Positions 37,595-45,616 of a DNA stretch of 64,000 nucleotides are shown here, in pieces. The first letter of the stretch is position 1, and each line of letters opens with the position of its first letter. Below the pieces are notes generated by a model. That model had not been told where the DNA came from. It saw nothing but the letters and a program-made list of their open reading frames with translations, and searched no databases. The DNA is from Kribbella capetownensis (GTDB lineage: Bacteria > Actinomycetota > Actinomycetes > Propionibacteriales > Kribbellaceae): positions 105,121-169,120 of the forward strand of contig NZ_SJKD01000013.1 in the NCBI RefSeq assembly GCF_004331485.1, given 5' to 3'. The translations under genes were made by a program, and so were the position numbers.

Positions 37595-38820
37595 GAGCGA
37601 ACCTCGCGGTCGCCGGGCAGCACGAGTTGGGCGAGCCGGGGTGTGACATGCCACTCGTCGATCAACGTCCGGTACTCGGACTCCAGCTCCGGCGTCGGCT
37701 TCGCACCGGTCCGGGCGGCACGGAGCAGCAGGTTACGCGGAGTGTGCTGACTGTCCACGAACTGCACGACCTCCACCCGGTATCCGACCTGTCGCAGGAC
37801 CGCCGCCCGAAGGGAATCCGTCAGGACGTCGGCGAACCGCTCACGAACGATGCCATATCTGGTCATCAGCGCATAAGGCGCCGGTGGTGAGACGCTCTTG
37901 AGCTGCTTTTGGATGTCGTGATGGCAACACGGAGCCGCAAGCACCAGTGGAGCCTCCCACCAGACCGCCCGCGCCAGCGCGTCGTCGGTCGCTGTATCGC
38001 ACGCATGCAACGCCAGCACCACGTCCGGCCGTACGTCGAGCTCCGCATCCTCGATGGTCGCGTCGACGAACCGCAGATGGTCCTGCCAGCCGAGCGCCTC
38101 CACCCGCCGCGTGTTTCGCGTCCGCGCCTGCGGATTGCGGTCGATCCCGGTCATCCGTACGTCGTGCCCGGCCTCGGTGAGCAGGTGGTACGCCGCGAGC
38201 GTGAGGTACGCGTTGCCGCAGCCGAGGTCGACCACCTGCAGCGGCCGCCCGGTCGCAATCCGCCCAGCCGCGACCGCCTCGTCCAGCGCCGGTGCCAGCA
38301 ACTTGCAGAACTCGTCGATCTGCTTGTACTTCGACTGCCGCGACGGCTTCACCCGGCCGAGGTGGTCGCTGATTCCGAGCTCGATCAGGAACGGCGCATC
38401 CGGATCGAGCGCCCGCTGCTTCACCCGGTCGTGGCCGGTCTCCTGCTCCCGGCCGTCCTCCTGCCGGTGCAGCAACTCCTTGCCCTTCTTGGTGTAGCGC
38501 AGCCGGAGCGTCTCGGTCGTGGTCTCGAGGTGCCACGACCCGTACGGCACGTCCAGCAACTCGTCCACCGCCTTCGCGGCGTCCGGTCCGGCGGCCAGGT
38601 TGCGAGTGTGCGCCTGGCGCTCGTCGTACTCGGTGATCTGCAGGTGGCGGTGACCCTTCAGGTCGACATACCGGAGCTCGACGCGCTGGTACTGCGGCTG
38701 GTCGTGGCCACGCCGCCGCCCGGATCCGAGCGCACGGACCAGGGACGCCTGGTCCACCAACGCCGTGCGAATCGCCTCCCGTGCGCCGGGCTGCTGATCC
38801 GGGTCCACCTCTGCCTGCAT
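37591..38820 (-). CDS. SAM-dependent methyltransferase-like protein (METTL25/Methyltransf_32 type)
   Basis: 409 residues from ATG 38820. An N-terminal domain of about 170 residues precedes the fold: SDHLGRVKPSRQSKYKQIDEFCKLL, then motif I VVDLGCGNAYLTLAAYHLL, motif II GIDRNP, and the signature VLALHACDTATDDALARAVWWEAPLVLAAPCCHHDIQKQL, which marks the GSTCD/METTL25 group with its conserved HACDTATD and PCCHH. Substrate unknown; a role on RNA or ribosomal protein is suggested for relatives. Cotranscribed with the secreted protein gene by a GTGA overlap. Confidence 0.78.
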   Translation of the reverse strand: MQAEVDPDQQPGAREAIRTALVDQASLVRALGSGRRRGHDQPQYQRVELRYVDLKGHRHLQITEYDERQAHTRNLAAGPDAAKAVDELLDVPYGSWHLETTTETLRLRYTKKGKELLHRQEDGREQETGHDRVKQRALDPDAPFLIELGISDHLGRVKPSRQSKYKQIDEFCKLLAPALDEAVAAGRIATGRPLQVVDLGCGNAYLTLAAYHLLTEAGHDVRMTGIDRNPQARTRNTRRVEALGWQDHLRFVDATIEDAELDVRPDVVLALHACDTATDDALARAVWWEAPLVLAAPCCHHDIQKQLKSVSPPAPYALMTRYGIVRERFADVLTDSLRAAVLRQVGYRVEVVQFVDSQHTPRNLLLRAARTGAKPTPELESEYRTLIDEWHVTPRLAQLVLPGDREVRS

Positions 38821-38892
38821 CGCGCCATTGTCGCCGACCGCTCCAGCCGATCCCAAAAGGGTCTCGTCGACAGTCGGTCGCGGTGGGTGAAC

Positions 38893-39258
38893 TCATTGCA
38901 GTTTCTGGTCGTCGGCGAGCAGCCCTAGCGAGCGCAGCCGGGTCGCGATCCCGCCCACCTGACGGCCGAGCGCCTCGACCAGTTCGTCCTTGCCGGCGCC
39001 GCCCTTGAACAGGTCGGACAGCGTCTGCTCCTCGTCCGGCGTCCAGGGGCGGAACGCGTTCGGGTGCTTCTTGCGGGCGGCCTGGATCTTGCGGGTCATC
39101 GAGCGCATGTCCAGCAACTCCAGGGACCGGATCCGCGCCTGGCGGTGCCGGCCGACCTCCTCGCCCTCGCGCCAGAAGACCACCGCCCCATCGTCGAACG
39201 TCATCAGGTCGGCCGGGACGTCGCAGTAGTCGGCGTCGTCGAGCATCACTCGCAGCAT
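38893..39258 (-). CDS. Small protein with C-terminal Myb/SANT-like segment
   Basis: 121 residues from ATG 39258, with GGAGAG before it. The first 70 residues form short beta strands (MLRVMLDDADYCDVPADLMTFDDGAVVFWREGEEVG). The end, FRPWTPDEEQTLSDLFKGGAGKDELVEALGRQVGGIATRLRSLGL, resembles a Myb/SANT-type helix bundle (W...EE...L...G...I..RL), so a DNA-binding role is possible. No named family recognised. Confidence 0.55.
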   Translation of the reverse strand: MLRVMLDDADYCDVPADLMTFDDGAVVFWREGEEVGRHRQARIRSLELLDMRSMTRKIQAARKKHPNAFRPWTPDEEQTLSDLFKGGAGKDELVEALGRQVGGIATRLRSLGLLADDQKLQ

Positions 39259-39396
39259 GGTGGTTCTCTCCGTTTCGTGGTGCGGACCGGCCGGACGAGC
39301 CGCCACTCCGGTCCCGTGTCACCGGAGAAGATGCCGCGATCCAGCCCCTCCCCGACGACCACTTCGCAGCCTGTGGACAACCAATCGCAGAACTTC

Positions 39397-39428
39397 TTTG
39401 CAAAATCTCTTTGCAGAGAGCCTTTGCA
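39397..39428 (+). promoter_or_regulatory. Three TTTGCA repeats at 13-bp spacing upstream of the ArsR-type gene
   Basis: TTTGCA begins at 39397, 39410 and 39423. The first two form TGCAAA-N5-TTTGCA (39399-39415). They sit 18-50 bp before the regulator start. A perfect actinobacterial-type DnaA box, TTGTCCACA, lies inverted at 39372-39380 nearby. Confidence 0.55.
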
Positions 39429-39445
39429 GTCCTACGATCGACATC

Positions 39446-40066
39446 ATGAGCGACGAAAGGGACGACCTGAAACCGGCGCCTCCGGGCAAGACGGTCCACC
39501 TGGACCGGCACCTGGTGCGGGCGCTCGCGCACCCGATGCGGAACCGGATGCTCGGGCTGCTCCGGATGTACGGACCACAGACCGCGACCTCGCTGGCCGG
39601 CCGCCTCGGGGTGAACACCGGCGCCACCAGCTACCACCTGCGCCAGCTGGCCGATGCCGGGCTGGTGGTCGAGGACGACAGTCGCGGCAACGCGCGAGAC
39701 CGCTGGTGGAAGGCGGCACACCAGAGCACCCAGTTCGATCCGGCCGAGCTGCTGGATGAGGAGCCGGAGCTGGCGATGGGCTTCCTGCACGGCATCGGGC
39801 AGACGTACGCCGAGAGCATGTTCGGCTTCATCGATTCGATGCAGACGCTGACGCCCGAGTGGAGGGACGCCAGCCTCCTGTCGGACTACATGTTCCACCT
39901 GCGTCCGGAGGAACTGAAAGCACTGCAGGTCGAGTTGCTGGCGGTGCTGGACAAGTACAGGACAGCCGATCTGACCGCACCGCTGCCGGAAGGCGCGGAG
40001 CAGGTGTCGGTGCAGATCCAGGCGTATCCACGCGAGACCGCTGAACGACCAGACGAAGTGAGGTGA
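39446..40066 (+). CDS. ArsR-type winged helix-turn-helix regulator
   Basis: 206 residues. The DNA-binding part HLVRALAHPMRNRMLGLLRMYGPQTATSLAGRLGVNTGATSYHLRQLADAGLVVED is a standard ArsR/HTH_20 domain. The C-terminal 110 residues are helical and extend it, as in regulators paired with MFS exporters. No CXC metal motif is seen, so it is not a typical metal sensor. The stop overlaps the MFS gene start (GTGA), so it likely controls that exporter. Its probable operator is the TTTGCA repeat. Confidence 0.88.
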   Translation: MSDERDDLKPAPPGKTVHLDRHLVRALAHPMRNRMLGLLRMYGPQTATSLAGRLGVNTGATSYHLRQLADAGLVVEDDSRGNARDRWWKAAHQSTQFDPAELLDEEPELAMGFLHGIGQTYAESMFGFIDSMQTLTPEWRDASLLSDYMFHLRPEELKALQVELLAVLDKYRTADLTAPLPEGAEQVSVQIQAYPRETAERPDEVR

Positions 40067-41370
40067 GGGGTGTGGGCACTGTGAGGCAGGCGGATCGAGC
40101 GCCGCTGGTGGCGTTCCTGGTGGCGAACGTCGTGTCGATCTGCGGGACCCGGGTCAGCGCGATCGCGATCCCGTGGTTCGTCCTGATGACGACCGGATCG
40201 CCGGTCAAGACCGGTGTGGTCGCTCTGGCGGAGATGGGCCCGCTCGTCCTCAGCAAGGCGTTCGGTGGCCCGTGGATCGACCGGGTCGGGCCGAGGAGGA
40301 TCAGCGTCCTGGCAGATGCCGCGAGCGCTGGAGTTGTGGCGCTCATCCCTGTCCTGCACATGCTGCACGCGCTGTCGTTCCCGATGCTGCTGGTGCTCGT
40401 CGCGGTTGCGGGAGCGCTCCGTGGACCGGGCGACGCGGCCAAGGGGACGTTGATTCCGGACATCGCCCAGGCGGCCAAGGTGCCGCTGGAGCGCGTGACC
40501 GGACTGGAGAGTACGACGGAGCGGCTGGCCGGGTTCATCGCGTTCGCGATCGCCGGCGCACTGATCACGCTCGTCGGCGAGGTGAACGCCCTGTGGATCG
40601 ACGCCGCGTCGTTCGGAGTCTGCGCCGTACTGATCTACCGCTGGATCCCGCGACGGCACCAGGCCGCCGAGAACGCAGCGGATGACGAGTCGGAGGGCAG
40701 CTACGGGCAGCGACTGCTGGAGGGCTGGCGATTCCTGCGCAAGGACAAGCTGATGATGCCGCTGGTGCTGATGATCGCGGTCACCAACCTGCTCGATGCC
40801 GCGATCGCCGCCGTACTGCTGCCGGTGTGGATCAGGGACCACGGCTTCGGGCCTGGGCACACCAGTCTGATCCTCCTGTCGTTCGGAATCACCGCCACGG
40901 TGTTCGCACTGGTCGCGTCGGCCGTCGGCGACCGGATCCCGCGCAAGCTGGTCTTCACGCTCGCGTTCCTGATCTGCGGTGCGCCCCGGTTCGTCGTGAT
41001 GGCGTTCGACGCGCCGGTGTGGATGGTGATGGTGATCTACGCCGTCGGAGGTATCGGTGCCGGCTTCATCAACCCGGTGCTCGGCGCCCTGTTCATCGAG
41101 CGGATCCCGCGGCAGATGCTCGGGCGGGTCAACTCGCTGGCCGACGCGGTCTGCTGGACCGGCGTACCGCTGGGTGGCGTCGTGGCCGGCGCTGCGATCG
41201 CCGGCATCGGCCTGGCGCCGGCACTGCTCGCAGCAGGAGTGGTGTACCTGGTCGCGACGATGTCACCGGTGCTGATCGGCCGGAACGAGCGGTGGAACAC
41301 TACACAGGATCCGACGGGTCCTCTGGAAACGGAGGCCGGCCTGAGTCCGGTGGCAGTCCCCACGTCTTAG
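40063..41370 (+). CDS. MFS transporter (enterobactin exporter/MFS_3-like)
   Basis: 435 residues from GTG 40063, overlapping the regulator stop; GTG 40072 or 40081 are alternatives. About 12 hydrophobic helices, with LVAFLVANVVSICGTRVSAIAIPWFVLMTTGSPVKTGVVALAEMGPLVLSKAFGGPWIDRVGPRR in the first half and GALFIERIPRQMLGRVNSLADAVCWTGVPLGGVVAG in the second, which is the pattern of the MFS_3 (EntS-like) group. It probably exports a drug or metabolite under the ArsR-type regulator. The last 71 bp overlap the convergent gene. Confidence 0.85.
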   Translation: MRGVGTVRQADRAPLVAFLVANVVSICGTRVSAIAIPWFVLMTTGSPVKTGVVALAEMGPLVLSKAFGGPWIDRVGPRRISVLADAASAGVVALIPVLHMLHALSFPMLLVLVAVAGALRGPGDAAKGTLIPDIAQAAKVPLERVTGLESTTERLAGFIAFAIAGALITLVGEVNALWIDAASFGVCAVLIYRWIPRRHQAAENAADDESEGSYGQRLLEGWRFLRKDKLMMPLVLMIAVTNLLDAAIAAVLLPVWIRDHGFGPGHTSLILLSFGITATVFALVASAVGDRIPRKLVFTLAFLICGAPRFVVMAFDAPVWMVMVIYAVGGIGAGFINPVLGALFIERIPRQMLGRVNSLADAVCWTGVPLGGVVAGAAIAGIGLAPALLAAGVVYLVATMSPVLIGRNERWNTTQDPTGPLETEAGLSPVAVPTS

Positions 41371-42409
41371 CCTTCGCCGCCTCGGTCTCCTGGCGCCGCA
41401 TCCGGTCGCGCTCGGCGCCCAGGAGCCCGAGCAGCACCAGATCGAGCAGCATCCCACCGACCGCCGCGAACTGGGTCCCGGCGAACTGGAACACCTGGGT
41501 GACCAGCAACGACACCAGCACCGCCAGCTCGAACAGCCGGATGGCCCGGGGCCGGTTGCCCTTCCGCAGCTGCAGCCAGCCGCGCAGCGTGAAGGTTGCC
41601 GACAGCAAGCTCCCGGCGGCCACTCCGAGCACCGGGAAGTCGGTCACCAGCCCGTCGTCGAAGCGGATCCCGGCCGCGATGATCGGCGCCCCGATCGCCT
41701 GCACCACCAATACGCCGACCGCCACGCGAGGTGCGTAGCGATGCGTGGCCAACCGGTCGAAGCCACGCTGGACGGCCTGCCACGCGGCGTCCACCGGCGC
41801 GGCCAGCTCGACCTCGTCGGCCGGACACGCGGCCAGCAGCTCCCGGGTCTCCTGGCGACCCGCGACGTCGAGGCCCACCTGGCGAAGCTGCTGCGACGCC
41901 TGCGCGAGCCGACGGCGGGACAGACCGCCCGCCACACCCTCTACGGCGTGGTCGACCACGTTGGCCAGCTGCTCGCGTGGATCGATCGGCCGCCGGGTGG
42001 CGATGAACCGGGTCCCCAGCACGATCAGCACGAAGATCACGTACACGATCGCGGCGGTCGGTTGGTAGAAGTAGTCGTTGTCGGACGTCACGAACTTCCC
42101 GACCTCGTCGATGAACAGCCCGAACCCGACCCCGCCGACCAGTGCGGCCGCGGGCCGGACGACCGGACCGACGTACCCGAGCAGCAGGACGATGGCGACC
42201 AGCATCAGCAGTCCGCCCGGGAGCACGTGGGCGATGTGCAGGCCCTTGCCGCCGATCTGCGGGTAACCGCTCAGACCGAGGATCAGACGGGTGATCAGCA
42301 CCGTCGCCACCCCGGACACCACGAAGGTGGTCAGATGCTCCCCCGATCGCACGTTGCGGACCAGGCCCGCCCGCAGCAGGTACGACGATCTGGCGGTCGA
42401 GGTCATCAT
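41300..42409 (-). CDS. Multi-span membrane protein of unknown family
   Basis: 369 residues. About four helices in the N-terminal 135 residues (TTFVVSGVATVLITRLIL, VLPGGLLMLVAIVLLLGYV, PTAAIVYVIFVLIVLGTRFI), a soluble helical section of about 90 residues (DPREQLANVVDHAVEGVAGG...), a second set of about three helices, and a hydrophilic tail. The GKFVTSDNDYFYQP loop is notable. I do not recognise a family; small-molecule or ion transport cannot be claimed. 71 bp overlap the MFS gene on the other strand. Confidence 0.65.
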   Translation of the reverse strand: MMTSTARSSYLLRAGLVRNVRSGEHLTTFVVSGVATVLITRLILGLSGYPQIGGKGLHIAHVLPGGLLMLVAIVLLLGYVGPVVRPAAALVGGVGFGLFIDEVGKFVTSDNDYFYQPTAAIVYVIFVLIVLGTRFIATRRPIDPREQLANVVDHAVEGVAGGLSRRRLAQASQQLRQVGLDVAGRQETRELLAACPADEVELAAPVDAAWQAVQRGFDRLATHRYAPRVAVGVLVVQAIGAPIIAAGIRFDDGLVTDFPVLGVAAGSLLSATFTLRGWLQLRKGNRPRAIRLFELAVLVSLLVTQVFQFAGTQFAAVGGMLLDLVLLGLLGAERDRMRRQETEAAKAKTWGLPPDSGRPPFPEDPSDPV

Positions 42410-42435
42410 GCGCCAGAACGTTAGTCGCCCAGGCT

Positions 42436-42522
42436 TCAGCGGACGAGTGCCGCCACGATCACGATGACGACCAGGGCGGCCAGTACGAGCGAGGTCACCA
42501 GTCGGCGCGTGCGGGGGTCCAC
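42436..42522 (-). CDS. 28-residue single-span membrane protein
   Basis: GTG 42522 to TGA 42436 encodes VDPRTRRLVTSLVLAALVVIVIVAALVR: four basic residues then one hydrophobic helix. The charge pattern (positive inside) fits a small membrane protein. The ribosome site is weak and the wider frame extends upstream with non-coding-like sequence, so this is a tentative call. Confidence 0.45.
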   Translation of the reverse strand: MDPRTRRLVTSLVLAALVVIVIVAALVR

Positions 42523-42592
42523 CCCGTCAGGGTAGGCGGCACTTGCCGAGGACCGTGCCGAGGGGTCGGCCCCGGCACGGCACAGCCCCGGT

Positions 42593-44230
42593 CTAGGGCC
42601 AGGTGACCAGCGGCTCAGGACGGTGGACGCCTCGTGGGCGGTAGCCGAGGGCGTCGGAGAGGCCGAGGTAGTCGGACAGCAGCCAGATGATGGCGAGCCA
42701 CATCTCGGTACCCTGCAGACCGGGGATCGCGCGGTCGTCGGTGCCGTCGGGCGCGAAGGCGAATCCTTCACCGTCGACCCAGCGACCCAGGATCCGGCTG
42801 AGCTGATCCTCGGCCCAGCGCTTGCCCTCGTCCAGCCCGGCGCTCGTCTGCTTGCGCGCCAGCCACAACGGGTGGATCACGTCCAGCACGTTGCAGGAGT
42901 TGTAGTTGTCGCCACTGAACATCCGACGATCGTTGCTGTGGGCAAGCACCGTCCTGACGGTCTGCTCCGGGTACGGCAGCGGGAGGCCGAACTGCGCATA
43001 AGTACCGCGGGTCAAGCGGTAGAACCCGTTGACGACCTGCAACCAGCCGTCGTCCGGATGCGGCTGACCCCAGGCACCGCTCGACGGATCGGCCCGGACC
43101 GTCAGCCAGCCAAGCAACGTCATCAAGGGCCCGGTTTCCTTGTGGTCACGGAGATTCCGGGCCAGAGCGGTGCCCAAGGCATCGATCGCGGAACCCGCCG
43201 ACCAGGCGTGCCGCGCCCACGGCAGGCGGTCGAGTTCGTCCGGCTCGAAGTCGGTCCGGATCGGGTGCTCGAAGCTGCTGTCCAGGACCTGCAACGCGTA
43301 CCCGACGCACAGGATGTGGTAGCTCGCCGGCCCTTCCAGCACAGCGAGTTTGGCGTCGGACGGGACCTCCTGACCGACGTCGGCGAGGTCCCCGGGCGCG
43401 ACCAGACCGGTCTTCGGGTCCTGCCGCGCGCGGAGGCGGCGTACCAGGTCGTCGCGGGTGTGACCTGCGGGCGTACGACGGAGCAGTACGTCGGCGAGCT
43501 CGATCGCGTCGCACCACGGGCGAACCGCGGGCTCGTGATCGAGCCCCGGGCGGTCGACGAAACGCTCGCCGTCCCAGCAACGGGCCAGTACGTCGTCCAC
43601 CTGGTCGCGCGCCTTGGCGGCAAAGGCGGTCAGGCGCGCGCCAAGGTCAGACGTGGAAGCCACCGACACGCCGGGCTCGCGCGACCGCAGCACCCGGGCC
43701 GGGTTGCCGGCCACGACCGTGCTGGCCGGAACGTCCTTCGTGACCACAGCGCCGGCGCCGATGATCGAATGCGGCCCGACCGTCACCCCGTCCAGGATCG
43801 TCACGTTCGAGCCGATCCAGACATCGTCACCGACCGTGATGCCGAGCGCCGTGTGCGGCTGCCGGAAGATCGGCTGACCCGGCGCGGTGCCGTGGTTGAA
43901 CGCGAGCAGCGAGGTGTGCGCCCCGATCCGTACACCGTCCCCGATCGTGATCCGGCCGCGCACCGCCGAGAACGGATTGATGGTCGAGTCCGATCCCAGC
44001 GCGATGTGGCCGGTGACGTAGGCGTGCGCCGCGATGTACGACCGCTCCCCCATCTCGAGCTCGTCGCAGTACACCGCGGCCGACTCCGCGACGTACGCCG
44101 TCTCGGCGAGCGTGACCGATCCGCCCAGCCGCGCCTGTCGCTCGGCCTGCCGCTCACGCTCCTCGTCGGTGGCGATCCGGTGGTACTCCCAGGGCAGGAA
44201 ATCGAGTCGCAGCGGCTCAGCAGATGTCAT
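42593..44230 (-). CDS. Hexapeptide acyltransferase fused to a helical (alpha/alpha)-type domain
   Basis: 545 residues. Residues about 38-185 form a left-handed beta-helix acyltransferase: VTGHIALGSDSTINPFSAVRGRITIGDGVRIGAHTSLLAFNHG, ending IGSNVTILDGVTVGPHSIIGAGAVVTKDVPASTVVAGNPARVLR, the normal end of CysE/LacA-type enzymes. A second domain of about 340 residues follows, rich in Trp and Asp (GAWGQPHPDDGWLQVVNGFYRLTRGTY, FSGDNYNSCNVLDVIHPLWLARK), resembling an alpha/alpha toroid as in glycan-processing or terpenoid-type folds. Its role is unknown, but acetylation of a sugar is likely. A LacI-like operator abuts its start. Confidence 0.75.
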   Translation of the reverse strand: MTSAEPLRLDFLPWEYHRIATDEERERQAERQARLGGSVTLAETAYVAESAAVYCDELEMGERSYIAAHAYVTGHIALGSDSTINPFSAVRGRITIGDGVRIGAHTSLLAFNHGTAPGQPIFRQPHTALGITVGDDVWIGSNVTILDGVTVGPHSIIGAGAVVTKDVPASTVVAGNPARVLRSREPGVSVASTSDLGARLTAFAAKARDQVDDVLARCWDGERFVDRPGLDHEPAVRPWCDAIELADVLLRRTPAGHTRDDLVRRLRARQDPKTGLVAPGDLADVGQEVPSDAKLAVLEGPASYHILCVGYALQVLDSSFEHPIRTDFEPDELDRLPWARHAWSAGSAIDALGTALARNLRDHKETGPLMTLLGWLTVRADPSSGAWGQPHPDDGWLQVVNGFYRLTRGTYAQFGLPLPYPEQTVRTVLAHSNDRRMFSGDNYNSCNVLDVIHPLWLARKQTSAGLDEGKRWAEDQLSRILGRWVDGEGFAFAPDGTDDRAIPGLQGTEMWLAIIWLLSDYLGLSDALGYRPRGVHRPEPLVTWP

Positions 44231-44231
44231 G

Positions 44232-44245
44232 GGATAACGCTATCC
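44232..44245. promoter_or_regulatory. LacI-type operator-like palindrome at the acyltransferase start
   Basis: GGATAACGCTATCC, 12 of 14 positions self-complementary with a central CG as in LacI-family operators. It ends two bases before the acyltransferase start codon on the minus strand and 72 bp from the divergent lacI start. The acyltransferase mRNA may be leaderless. Confidence 0.5.
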
Positions 44246-44316
44246 AAGACTTGCGATCCGCGCCTGGCCAAAACCGGCGCTGCTACTCTCCCGTCTGTGC
44301 GGGGTAGGGAACAACC

Positions 44317-45402
44317 ATGACGACACCCGGATCTTTGGCCGGCGGCGAGACCGCTGACGACGGTCCGGCGAGCAGTGGTGGGCGCCGGAGTCACCGAGTC
44401 ACGATCAGCGATCTCGCGCGCCGTCTGCAGATCTCGAAGGCCTCGGTCTCGTACGCGCTGAACGGCCGGGCCGGCGTCAGCGAGGAGACCCGGCAGCGGG
44501 TCCTGGCCCTGGCCGACGAGCTCGGCTTCCACCCCAACTCGGCCGCCGTCGCGCTGTCGGCCAGCCGGACCCGGACGATCGGCATCGTGATCGCCCGCGA
44601 CCCGGCGCTGATCTCGACCGAAGCGTTCTACATGCGCACCCTGGTCGGCATCGAGCAGTACCTGAACGAGGTCGACTCGTCGCTGCTGCTCCGGCTGACC
44701 GGCGAGTACGGTGAGGACCTCGACGTACTGCGGCGATGGTCGCGGCAGGGGCGCGTCGACGGGTTCATCCTGTTCGACGAGCACGACGACGACCCGCGGA
44801 TCCCGCTGCTGCAGGACCTCGGGGTGCCGTGCGTGGTGGTCAGCTCGAACGCGCCGAACGACCACGCCGGCCGGTTGATCAGCTCGCCGGAGGAGACCGT
44901 CACCCTGCTGCTCGACCACCTGGCCGGGCTCGGGCACCGCGACATCGCGCACATCAGCGGGCCGTTCACGTTCGTGCACGAGCAACTGCGGGTGCGGATG
45001 CTGAACGAACATGCCGAGCGGCGCGGGATCCGGGTACGGCACATCGAGGGCAGCTACCGGTACGACGACGGCGCGGAGCAGACCCGGCTGCTGCTGACCG
45101 GGCCGAACCCGCCGACCGCGATCGTGCTCGGCAACGACCTGATGGCGGTCGCCTCGCTCCGGGTGGCGATGGACCTCGGTACGGCGGTTCCCGGCGAGGT
45201 CTCGATCCTGGCCTGGGACGACTCGCCCCTGTGCGAACTGGCCCGGCCCGGCATCACCGCGATCGACCAGAAGACGATGGAACGCGGCCGCGCCGCCGCC
45301 GATCTGCTGTTCCGGGTCGCGGCGGGCGAAACCGACCTGCATGAGGAAGCGCCGGCCGGGGAACTGCGGGTCCGGGAGTCGACTGGGCCGGCCGGCTCTT
45401 GA
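44317..45402 (+). CDS. LacI-family transcriptional regulator
   Basis: 361 residues, slightly long because of a 25-residue N-terminal extension before the helix-turn-helix RVTISDLARRLQISKASVSYALNGRAGVSEETRQRVLALADELGFHPN. The effector domain follows, with TRTIGIVIARDPALIS, VDGFILFDEHDDDPRIPLL, the VLGNDLMAVASLRVAMDLG segment and VSILAWDDSPLCELARPGITAIDQ. It lies upstream of, and in line with, a CUT1 sugar importer, so it most likely represses that operon and possibly the divergent acyltransferase. Inducer unknown. Confidence 0.92.
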   Translation: MTTPGSLAGGETADDGPASSGGRRSHRVTISDLARRLQISKASVSYALNGRAGVSEETRQRVLALADELGFHPNSAAVALSASRTRTIGIVIARDPALISTEAFYMRTLVGIEQYLNEVDSSLLLRLTGEYGEDLDVLRRWSRQGRVDGFILFDEHDDDPRIPLLQDLGVPCVVVSSNAPNDHAGRLISSPEETVTLLLDHLAGLGHRDIAHISGPFTFVHEQLRVRMLNEHAERRGIRVRHIEGSYRYDDGAEQTRLLLTGPNPPTAIVLGNDLMAVASLRVAMDLGTAVPGEVSILAWDDSPLCELARPGITAIDQKTMERGRAAADLLFRVAAGETDLHEEAPAGELRVRESTGPAGS

Positions 45403-45519
45403 CGGGGTCTTTGAAGACTCTGTGAATTCGGGCGGATCCGGTGTGTGTCGGATTGCGCTTGCCCCACCGGAGGTGAAGGTTGGTCGGGTCACGAGGTAGT
45501 AACGAACACGCCTCTACTG

Positions 45520-45550
45520 AACCGGTTAGGGTTTCGAAACTTAACCGGTT
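45520..45550 (+). promoter_or_regulatory. LacI-type operators upstream of the sugar ABC importer
   Basis: Two AACCGGTT palindromes (45520-45527 and 45543-45550, each followed by AGG) flank GTTTCGAAAC (45531-45540), a perfect 10-bp palindrome. All have a central CG. The right-hand AACCGGTT lies just before CACTAT (45555-45560), a possible -10. The spacing, 23 bp between the outer palindromes, would put dimers on the same face plus about one fifth of a turn. Confidence 0.65.
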
Positions 45551-45616
45551 AGGCCACTATGGGGCCGATCCGCCTTCACAGGTCCGTGGAGGCTCGACGG
45601 GACGAGGGAGTCCGAC

